A stretch of DNA of 11,398 bases from an uncultured Clostridia bacterium (GTDB lineage: Bacteria > Bacillota > Clostridia > Oscillospirales > CAG-272), in assembly GCA_947624945.1 (NCBI GenBank), contig CANQMJ010000076.1:1-11398 (forward strand), given 5' to 3'. The translations under genes and the position numbers were made by a program. The notes below the pieces were generated by a model, which was not told the origin of the DNA, did not search any database, and worked only from the letters and a program-made list of their open reading frames with translations. The number at the start of each line of letters is the position of its first letter. Position 1 is the first letter of the stretch. Positions 6,522 to 11,398 of this stretch are shown piece by piece.

Positions 6522-6550
6522 TTGACAAAATTCGCAAATTGTGATATAAA
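6522..6550 (+). promoter_or_regulatory. promoter of solute-binding gene 3
   Basis: TTGACA (6522-6527), 17 bases and TATAAA (6545-6550). It is the best -35 of the three binding-protein promoters, so the interrupted gene still has an intact promoter. The GGAGGT ribosome site lies at 6597-6602. Confidence 0.85.
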
Positions 6551-6609
6551 ATTAACAGAGTTTGCTATAAATATGCCACGCTCATATAAAACACACGGAG
6601 GTACGGACG

Positions 6610-6972
6610 ATGAAAAAGTACATGGCGCTGATACTTGCGCTTGCGATGGTGATAATACCGCTCGCATCCTGCGCGGACAAGACGGACGACGGAGGCGGCG
6701 GCGAAGCCAAGTCGACGGACGCCGCGACTGACGGCGCGGAAACGCAGGCGGAGACCGAGAGCACCGACGTATTCGACGTCCCGAAGGGATTTGCCGAAGG
6801 CGTGGACTTCATGTTCCTCGTTCCGGAGATCGTGCATTACAACTTTACGCAGATCGACTTTGACGAGCCGTCCGAGGACATGTACAGCAACGCGATATAT
6901 CAGCGGAACATAGCCGTCGAGGACTATCTCGGCTGCACGATAAACGAGACCGACGGCGGCGCGTACACGTAG
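6610..6972 (+). CDS. N-terminal fragment of solute-binding lipoprotein 3
   Basis: This is the product expected if TAG at 6970-6972 is read as stop: 120 residues holding the lipoprotein signal (Cys21), the Gly/Asp/Ala/Thr/Glu-rich tether to about residue 52 and only the first part of the binding domain. It could be exported and lipidated but should not bind substrate. Confidence 0.6.
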   Translation: MKKYMALILALAMVIIPLASCADKTDDGGGGEAKSTDAATDGAETQAETESTDVFDVPKGFAEGVDFMFLVPEIVHYNFTQIDFDEPSEDMYSNAIYQRNIAVEDYLGCTINETDGGAYT

Positions 6973-8052
6973 GTGGGCGACACGTTCAAGACGTCGGTCA
7001 GCGCGTCCTCCGGAGACTATGACGCGATGATAGACTATCTGAGCGTGACGGGTCCTATCGTGGGCGGCGGCTACTGCGTGCCCTACGACGACGTGGATTA
7101 CATAAACCTTGACAACAGCTGGTGGAACGCGGACTGCACGGAGCAGCTCGCAATCGGCGGCAACCACTACATGATAGCGGGAGACATCGCGCTCTCCGAT
7201 AAGGAATGTATCTGGGCCGTCTACTTCACGAAGGACATGATACTCGAGAATCGCCTCGAAGACCCGTACGAGCTCGTGAAGGACAACAAGTGGACGTGGG
7301 ACAAGATGCACGAGATGGCTAAGACGGCGGCGAGAGAGCTGTCCGGCAACGACATTATGGACAAATCCGACATATGGGGACTCTGCACGCACTGGGAGAA
7401 CTGGGCGGCGATGTGGGAGTCGGCGGGAATGAAGCTGTTTGAAGTAGACAGCTTCGGTGAGCCGCAGCCGGCATGGGGCACGGAGCAGTTTTACGACGTG
7501 TTCTCCGACATCGTCGACTTCATGGGCGACGGCACGTGCATATCGCCTGACGACGACAAATTCATAACGAAGGCGTTCAAAGAGGGCAAAACGCTGTTCG
7601 CGACCGAGGTCATCGCATACGTTCGTCAGTACCGCGACAACGACTACGACTTCGGCATCGTACCGTTCCCGAAATACGACGCGTCGCAGCCGCGATACCT
7701 CTCCTACATCGCGGAATCGTCGTGCGTCGTGACAGTCGGCATGGACAACACCGACCTGACGACGACGGGCGCGGTACTCGAAACGATGGGCAAGTACGGG
7801 AAAGAGATACTGACGCCCGCGTATTACGAGGGGCAGATCAAGTCGCGCTTTGCCCGCGACGAGACGACGGGCGACATGCTCGACATCATCTTCACGCACA
7901 GAAGCTACGACCTCGGCGTGTTCTTCAACTGGGGCAACGCGTACGGCTCGCTCAAATCAAAGGATGCGAACCCCGCGACGCTGTACCGCTCGCTCGAGAA
8001 ACCAATGCTCAGGGACGTCCAGAAATCCCTCGGCGCGCTTGGTTTGTATTAA
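6973..8052 (+). CDS. C-terminal part of solute-binding lipoprotein 3
   Basis: These 359 codons after the TAG retain full similarity to copy 2. The first codon is GTG, but no ribosome site precedes it and the frame has no export signal, so independent translation is unlikely to give a functional product. Part of the interrupted gene at 6610-8052. Confidence 0.5.
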   Translation: MGDTFKTSVSASSGDYDAMIDYLSVTGPIVGGGYCVPYDDVDYINLDNSWWNADCTEQLAIGGNHYMIAGDIALSDKECIWAVYFTKDMILENRLEDPYELVKDNKWTWDKMHEMAKTAARELSGNDIMDKSDIWGLCTHWENWAAMWESAGMKLFEVDSFGEPQPAWGTEQFYDVFSDIVDFMGDGTCISPDDDKFITKAFKEGKTLFATEVIAYVRQYRDNDYDFGIVPFPKYDASQPRYLSYIAESSCVVTVGMDNTDLTTTGAVLETMGKYGKEILTPAYYEGQIKSRFARDETTGDMLDIIFTHRSYDLGVFFNWGNAYGSLKSKDANPATLYRSLEKPMLRDVQKSLGALGLY

Positions 8053-8065
8053 AGTTTATAATATA

Positions 8066-8118
8066 CGAAGGGCGCTTCTTGAAAGAAGCGCCCCTCGTGC
8101 TCCCCGCAAGAACTTTTA
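8066..8118 (+). repeat. 3'-end module copy C after solute-binding gene 3
   Basis: An 11-bp stem (8070-8080 with 8083-8093) has the same CTTCTT-GA-AAGAAG apex as copy A, extended by three outer pairs (8066-8068 with 8095-8097) past one mismatch. CTCCCC and CAAGAACTTTTA (8107-8118) follow. It starts 13 bases after the TAA. No T run touches the stem, so it may act in mRNA 3'-end formation rather than as a classical terminator. The module butts against the -35 box of the next promoter. Confidence 0.65.
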
Positions 8119-8146
8119 TTGACTTTTTTGCTTTTGTTCGTATAAT
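8119..8146 (+). promoter_or_regulatory. strong promoter upstream of typA leader
   Basis: TTGACT (8119-8124), 16 bases and TATAAT (8141-8146). The start would be near 8153, about 257 bases before typA. It drives either a long typA leader or a separate small RNA. Confidence 0.8.
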
Positions 8147-8152
8147 TTGATG

Positions 8153-8300
8153 CGGCAGCGTGAGGTGTGTGGAAACACAGACCTCGATGTTAGAGAGAAT
8201 CTTTCCCAGACTCATTTTTGTACAAAAAACTTTACGCACGGCGGCGCTTTTTTCGGAAAAGTGCCGTCTGCTTTTTCGGAAAAAGCACTTTATTTTTGTT
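8153..8300 (+). ncRNA. candidate structured RNA or long typA leader
   Basis: No ORF with a ribosome site is visible behind the strong promoter. A hairpin at 8162-8185 (GAGGT/ACCTC and TGTG/CACA around one G-G mismatch, GAAA loop) lies near the 5' end. Two more follow: 8243-8265 with a TTCGG loop, and 8270-8286 with a CGG loop and then an ACTTTATTTTT tail. AAGTGC (8259-8264) could instead pair with GCACTT (8285-8290), which competes with both. The arrangement would suit a short terminated RNA or an attenuated leader. I match it to no known riboswitch or RNA family. Confidence 0.4.
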
Positions 8301-8317
8301 CGCGGCAGTGGTATAAT
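8289..8317 (+). promoter_or_regulatory. typA-proximal promoter
   Basis: TG-G-TATAAT (8309-8317) is a perfect extended -10. The -35 at 17 bases, TTTATT (8289-8294), is weak. Transcripts would start near 8324 with an 86-base leader. Confidence 0.65.
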
Positions 8318-8409
8318 ATCAAAGTTATGGGCGCGGAAATAGAAATATAAGATCCGCGCGCGTCCTGCGTTTTTGGCGCTGAGACGTAAGAAAGCATGGT
8401 AAAGGTGTT

Positions 8410-10236
8410 ATGGTTCGGGAAGATTTAAGAAATATCGCCATCATCGCGCACGTCGACCACGGCAAGACGACGCTCGTCGACGAAATGCTCAAGCAGTGCG
8501 GGGAATATCACGAAAAGCAGCAGATAACGGAGCGCGTCATGGACTCCGGTGACCTCGAGCGCGAGCGCGGCATCACGATACTGGCGAAAAACACGTCGGT
8601 GCAGTACAAGGACGTAAAGATAAACATAGTCGACACTCCCGGTCACGCCGACTTCGGCGGCGAGGTCGAACGCATACTCAAGATGGTGAACGGCGTGCTC
8701 CTGCTCGTCGACGCGGCAGAGGGACCTATGCCGCAGACGAGATTCGTACTCGGACGCGCGATGGAGCTCGGACACCGCGTTATTGTCGTTATAAACAAGA
8801 TAGACAAGCCTGACGCGCGGATCGCGGAGGTGCAGGACGAAGTCCTCGAGCTTCTGCTCGAGCTGAACGCGACGCCGGAGCAGTTCGACTCGCCGATGAT
8901 ATTCTGCTCGGGACGCGACGGAACGGCGTCGTTCTCGCCCGACGAAAAGGGCACAGACTTAAAACCGCTGTTCGACACGATTTTGCAGTACATGCCCGCG
9001 CCGGAGGGCGACCCCGACGCGCCGCTTCAAATGCTCGTCTCCAACATCGACTACAACGATTACGTCGGCAGGATAGGCATCGGACGCATCGAGCGCGGCA
9101 CTATAAAGGTCGGACAGGAGGTCACCGTCGTCAACTACCACGACCCCGACGCGAAGCCGAAAAAGACGAACGTCGTGTCGCTGTACCAGTTCGACGGACT
9201 TGCACGCGACGCCGTGACCGAGGCGAAGGTGGGCGACATCGTGTGCTTCTCGGGCGCCGCCGACATCACGATAGGCGATACGCTGACGGACCCGGCGCTG
9301 CCGGAACCGCTCGAATTCGTCAAGATAAGCGAGCCGACGATAGAGATGACGTTCTCTGTCAACGACAGCCCGTTCGCGGGACGCGAGGGCAAATACGTCA
9401 CGTCGCGCCAGCTCCGCGCGCGTCTTTACCGCGAAACGCTCAAGGACGTGTCGCTGCGCGTCACAGACGGCGACACGACAGACTGCTTCTACGTCGCGGG
9501 CAGAGGCGAGATGCATCTGTCGATACTCATCGAGACGATGCGCCGCGAGGGCTACGAGCTCTGCTGCTCGATGCCGAGAGTGCTCTACCGCGAGATAGAC
9601 GGCGTGCGCTGCGAGCCGATGGAGCGCGTGTCGATAGACGTACCGGAGGGCAGCGTCGGCGTCGTCATTGAAAAGTTAGGCGCGAGGAAGGGCGAGCTTT
9701 TGGAGATGAATCTCGTCGGAACGCGCATGAAGATAGAATATTCGATACCGTCTCGGTGCCTGTTCGGATACAGAAGCGAGTTTTTGACCGACACATGCGG
9801 CGAGGGCATATTGAATTCGATATTTGACGGCTACAAGCCGTACAAGGGCGACATAACGCTGCGCTACACGGGCTCGCTCGTCGCATCCGAGGCAGGCGAG
9901 GCGACGTCGTACGGGCTATATAACGCGCAGGACCGCGGCGCGCTGTTCATAGGCGTGCAGACAGAGGTCTACGAAGGCATGATAGTGGGCGAATGTCCGC
10001 GCATGGAGAATATCGCCGTCAACGTGTGCAAGAAGAAGCACCTGACCGCGATAAGATCGACGGGAGCGGACGAGGCGCTTCGTCTGACGCCGCCGAAGGT
10101 GCTGTCGCTCGAACAGGCGATAGAGTTCATCGCCGACGACGAGCTCATCGAGGTGACGCCGAAATCGCTGCGTCTGCGCAAGCGCATACTGAATACGGAG
10201 CTTCGCCTAAAGGACGAGGCAAAGCGGAAGAAGTAA
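8410..10236 (+). CDS. typA: ribosome-associated translational GTPase TypA/BipA
   Basis: At 608 residues this matches the usual length of TypA/BipA (about 610), a GTPase of the EF-G/LepA class that binds 70S ribosomes and aids ribosome assembly and growth under stress or cold. The G domain is complete: AHVDHGKTT (13-21), RGITI (53-57), DTPGHADFGGEVER (75-88), NKID (129-132) and SGRDG (167-171) at the G5 position. A beta-barrel domain II, two EF-G-like alpha/beta domains and the typical C-terminal region follow, including YRSEFLTDTCGEG and the TPPKVLSLEQAIEFI block. ATG 8410 begins the family-typical VREDLRNIAIIAHVDHGK; the ribosome site AAAGG (8401-8405) is weak and close. An ATG at 8396 is out of frame. 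It is monocistronic, with two upstream promoters and a terminator right after the stop. Identification is secure. Confidence 0.97.
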   Translation: MVREDLRNIAIIAHVDHGKTTLVDEMLKQCGEYHEKQQITERVMDSGDLERERGITILAKNTSVQYKDVKINIVDTPGHADFGGEVERILKMVNGVLLLVDAAEGPMPQTRFVLGRAMELGHRVIVVINKIDKPDARIAEVQDEVLELLLELNATPEQFDSPMIFCSGRDGTASFSPDEKGTDLKPLFDTILQYMPAPEGDPDAPLQMLVSNIDYNDYVGRIGIGRIERGTIKVGQEVTVVNYHDPDAKPKKTNVVSLYQFDGLARDAVTEAKVGDIVCFSGAADITIGDTLTDPALPEPLEFVKISEPTIEMTFSVNDSPFAGREGKYVTSRQLRARLYRETLKDVSLRVTDGDTTDCFYVAGRGEMHLSILIETMRREGYELCCSMPRVLYREIDGVRCEPMERVSIDVPEGSVGVVIEKLGARKGELLEMNLVGTRMKIEYSIPSRCLFGYRSEFLTDTCGEGILNSIFDGYKPYKGDITLRYTGSLVASEAGEATSYGLYNAQDRGALFIGVQTEVYEGMIVGECPRMENIAVNVCKKKHLTAIRSTGADEALRLTPPKVLSLEQAIEFIADDELIEVTPKSLRLRKRILNTELRLKDEAKRKK

Positions 10237-10237
10237 T

Positions 10238-10262
10238 AAAAGGGGGCCGCAGCCCCCTTTTT
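10238..10262. terminator. bidirectional terminator of typA
   Basis: GGGGGC (10242-10247) pairs with GCCCCC (10252-10257) around CGCA, flanked by AAAA on the left and TTTTT on the right, two bases after the typA TAA. The A run gives a T run on the minus strand, so it can also end a transcript coming from the right. Confidence 0.92.
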
Positions 10263-10419
10263 GCATTGTCCCGCAAGGCGGCGGCAGCACTTTTCCAACT
10301 GCCTATATTATACCATGTCTGCGAGCGCGCGGAGCAGTGCGAGCAGGCAGCCGTCAATGATAACAACAGTGTCGAAAGGCGGGTGGTGCGAAGCATTGCG
10401 CGGCTTTCGGTAACATTGT
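10238..10419 (-). ncRNA. candidate minus-strand small RNA
   Basis: A perfect sigma-A promoter (10426-10454) points left; starting near 10419 and ending at the shared terminator gives an RNA of about 180 nt. No ORF with a ribosome site lies inside. Possible pairings on this strand include CGAAAG/CTTTCG near the 5' end and CTGCC/GGCAG further along. A second TG-G-TATAAT (minus strand, plus positions 10307-10315) without a -35 lies inside. I recognise no known RNA class. Read-through would give antisense RNA to the typA 3' end. Confidence 0.45.
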
Positions 10420-10423
10420 GTTA
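10411..10423. promoter_or_regulatory. inverted repeat at the start of the candidate small RNA
   Basis: TAACA (10411-10415) and TGTTA (10419-10423) flank TTG, lying across the predicted transcription start of the minus-strand promoter. This is an operator-like position. Confidence 0.4.
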
Positions 10424-10425
10424 TC

Positions 10426-10454
10426 ATTATACCACAAAATTTGCGATTTGTCAA
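10426..10454 (-). promoter_or_regulatory. perfect minus-strand sigma-A promoter
   Basis: TTGACA (plus positions 10449-10454), exactly 17 bases and TATAAT (10426-10431), with an extended -10 TG. It is the best consensus match in the window, yet no protein gene follows it. Confidence 0.88.
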
Positions 10455-10460
10455 GTGCTT

Positions 10461-10478
10461 TTCACAAATTAATGTGAA
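10461..10478. promoter_or_regulatory. inverted repeat upstream of the minus-strand promoter
   Basis: TTCACA (10461-10466), AATTAA and TGTGAA (10473-10478) form a perfect 6-6-6 palindrome seven bases upstream of the -35 box. It resembles a binding site for a dimeric regulator; none is identified. Confidence 0.4.
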
Positions 10479-10503
10479 TGCATTTACTCGCTCACATCGT
10501 AAA

Positions 10504-10578
10504 GTGGCTATTTCGTCCTTCGCACGGACGAGCCACGCGTGTTAAGGACCTCTTTTTCGCTAAAAAGAGGCCCTTAAC
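10504..10578. repeat. two adjacent strong hairpins
   Basis: The first pairs GTGGCT with AGCCAC (10504-10509 with 10531-10536) and CGTCC with GGACG (10514-10518 with 10526-10530), leaving ATTT bulged. The second is a 17-position stem with one A/C mismatch (10541-10557 with 10562-10578) and a CGCT loop. Neither has a T run, so ordinary termination is unlikely. A structured RNA or a dispersed palindromic repeat is possible. Confidence 0.6.
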
Positions 10579-10687
10579 AATCCCGAAAAAGGCTCCCGTG
10601 TGTTCGTCGATGTTATCCAGTCTGCGTCGACAAAGGCGACAGGGCTCAGACCGCGTTATTATTTCCTGCGAACAGCTACCTCGCGGC

Positions 10688-10703
10688 ACGGCGATATCGC
10701 CGT
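10688..10703. repeat. 16-bp perfect palindrome
   Basis: ACGGCGATATCGCCGT reads the same on both strands. It is not next to a recognisable promoter, so its role is unknown; chance in GC-rich DNA is possible. Confidence 0.4.
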
Positions 10704-10855
10704 CCAAGCGTCGTGTCTGCGCCAAGCCGTGTCGCGCCGAACATCGCACGAGCGCGGTGCGTGAACGTGAAGCTGGGAAGCCTCCGGCTCGTAACCGTCA
10801 CTTGGACGACGGCGGTTTTCGCTTCGCGGAAAGTGTGGCGAAAAACTCGCCGCAC

Positions 10856-11398
10856 CTATCTCACAATATCCCGCATCGCGGCGCCGCTGACGCGGCGGAA
10901 CTCGCTCACCGCCTCGTTCCACGACGCCGTATAAATGTCGGTGACGACGTTTATATTATACAGATCGGCGCGCTCGCGTATCGAGCGGATGCGCCTGTCG
11001 GGGATATCGTCGCTGCCGTATGCGAGCGACGGCGCGACGAGTATCGCCACCTTCGCCTTGCCTCCGAACTGCTGAGTCACGGCGGCGAATTTATAAAGCT
11101 CCTCCGAGCCGACGCGTCCGTTCTTGCACGAGATGAACACCGGCGTGCAGCCGCGCGTGAATATGCAGTCGACCTCGTTGTCGGAGCTGCCCTCCTCGCC
11201 GTCGAACGACAGATTGACGCCGCATATGGCGCCGCCGCCCGCGACCTCGTTCGCGATGCAGTTGACGTAGAGCTCGAGCAGTTCCCCCGCCTTGCGCAGA
11301 CACGACATCACGGCGCGCGACCTGCACCTGTAATAGCGGCGCGAGCCGCTTTGATTGCGGAAGCGGAGCGCGCCCGCGTCGACGAGGTCGGAGACGAG
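10856..11398 (-). CDS. DUF1887/Card1-like nuclease domain protein, 5' end outside window
   Basis: The frame is open from the right edge to TAG at 10856-10858, giving 180 visible C-terminal residues; GTG/ATG codons at 11311 and 11308 are internal. Visible order: a basic, Tyr-rich stretch resembling a winged-helix end, then KAGELLELYV (36-45), NEVDCIF (74-80), FISCKNG (88-94), ELYKF (100-104) and QQFGGKAK (109-116). This pattern, a conserved Asp followed by a strand with C-K-x-G and an LYK...FGG block, is the restriction-endonuclease-like domain of DUF1887 proteins. Known members (Card1/Can2) pair it with an N-terminal CARF domain sensing cyclic tetra-adenylate in type III CRISPR immunity. Here Ser occupies the place of Glu in the E-x-K motif. 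No CRISPR array is visible. Another PD-(D/E)xK protein remains possible. Confidence 0.6.
   Translation of the reverse strand, partial: LVSDLVDAGALRFRNQSGSRRYYRCRSRAVMSCLRKAGELLELYVNCIANEVAGGGAICGVNLSFDGEEGSSDNEVDCIFTRGCTPVFISCKNGRVGSEELYKFAAVTQQFGGKAKVAILVAPSLAYGSDDIPDRRIRSIRERADLYNINVVTDIYTASWNEAVSEFRRVSGAAMRDIVR

Larger units (their letters stand above)
6610..8052 (+). pseudogene. solute-binding lipoprotein 3, interrupted by in-frame TAG
   Basis: A third paralogue, 480 codons in one frame from ATG 6610 to TAA 8050-8052, broken only by TAG at 6970-6972 (codon 121). The lipobox is LASC with Cys21. Before the stop lie the tether and the DFDEPS and NAIYQRN blocks. After it, without frameshift, come LDNSWWN, TEQLAIGG, WTWDKMHEM, GIVPFPKYD and the C-terminal FFNWG and KSLGALGLY segments. 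Alignment with copy 2 puts the stop opposite Asp125 with no gap nearby. One base change from GAG, AAG, CAG, TAC or TAT would create it. Promoter, ribosome site and downstream codons look unspoiled, so the lesion is very recent, a sequence error, or read through. Strict decoding yields only a 120-residue fragment without most of the ligand-binding fold. Confidence 0.8.
10263..10855. other. 593-bp gap without a convincing gene
   Basis: The gap lies between convergent typA and the right-edge gene. It holds the minus-strand promoter and candidate RNA (to 10454), inverted repeats at 10411-10423 and 10461-10478, paired hairpins at 10504-10578 and a palindrome at 10688-10703. The stretch 10704-10855 contains only short stem-loops, such as AGCC/GGCT and GGCGA/TCGCC (10837-10841 with 10847-10851). 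The latter may help end the minus-strand gene, but it lacks a T run. Open frames here have no ribosome site or recognisable motif. Confidence 0.6.

Noticed and set aside
6970..6972. Genome-wide reassignment of TAG to sense
   Set aside because: The DUF1887-like gene appears to end with TAG at a natural C-terminus, and one internal TAG is too little evidence; no suppressor tRNA is in the window.
5076..7899. Long minus-strand frames (397 and 444 residues) opposite solute-binding genes 2 and 3
   Set aside because: They resemble each other only because the plus-strand genes are paralogues. Their products are Arg/Val-rich without known motifs, and the coding strand has signal peptide, ribosome site, promoter and terminator.
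8147..8350. Small ORF of 67 codons between solute-binding gene 3 and typA
   Set aside because: It starts within or next to the -10 box, ahead of the expected transcript start, lacks a ribosome site and crosses several hairpins.
10461..10478. Rex or CRP binding site at the TTCACA/TGTGAA palindrome
   Set aside because: The half-sites are in the opposite order to the Rex consensus (TTGTGA...TCACAA), and no other evidence supports a named regulator.
10492..10749. Minus-strand ORF of 85 codons in the gap
   Set aside because: No ribosome site, no recognisable motif, and it runs through the strong hairpins at 10504-10578.
1..11398. CRISPR array, rRNA or tRNA genes
   Set aside because: No regularly spaced direct repeats, rRNA signatures or tRNA cloverleaf patterns were seen by eye. 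A tRNAscan/CRISPR-finder run would settle it.

Overview
The window reads as chromosomal DNA of a Clostridia-type Gram-positive bacterium, probably a gut Oscillospirales/Ruminococcaceae relative. This is an inference from style: near-consensus sigma-A promoters, GGAGG ribosome sites, GC-rich coding DNA with AT-rich gaps, lipobox-bearing binding proteins, and sortase-like C-terminal tails. No 16S rRNA or other taxonomic marker is present.

Layout from left to right. Positions 1-276 hold a terminator of an unseen upstream gene and a strong promoter. Two paralogous secreted proteins follow (277-1029 and 1196-1990). Each has a signal peptide, a LamG-like beta-sandwich and the same C-terminal anchor, and each has its own promoter, leader inverted repeat and terminator. 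At 2001-2340 lies a hairpin-rich block built from two copies of one 3'-end module in opposite orientation; it separates the second secreted gene from a convergent KDPG aldolase gene (eda, minus strand, 2346-2996). The 346-bp gap after eda holds divergent promoters and inverted repeats.

Three paralogous sugar-type solute-binding lipoproteins follow on the plus strand (3343-4842, 4968-6422, 6610-8052), each with its own promoter. The third is split by an in-frame TAG at codon 121 although its sequence downstream is intact. No permease or ATPase gene accompanies them here. Another copy of the 3'-end module follows the third gene.

A strong promoter with a structured, apparently non-coding stretch (about 8153-8300) precedes the translational GTPase gene typA/bipA (8410-10236). 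A bidirectional terminator closes typA. Beyond it a perfect minus-strand promoter points back at that terminator with no convincing ORF between, defining a candidate small RNA of about 180 nt. A hairpin-rich gap leads to the C-terminal part of a minus-strand gene that runs off the right edge and looks like the nuclease domain of the DUF1887/Card1 family.

The left two thirds suit a surface carbohydrate theme: possible glycan-binding surface proteins, extracellular sugar-binding lipoproteins and a sugar-acid aldolase. They are monocistronic units rather than one operon, so joint function is inference. typA is housekeeping, and the right-edge gene hints at a nucleic-acid defence neighbourhood beyond the window.
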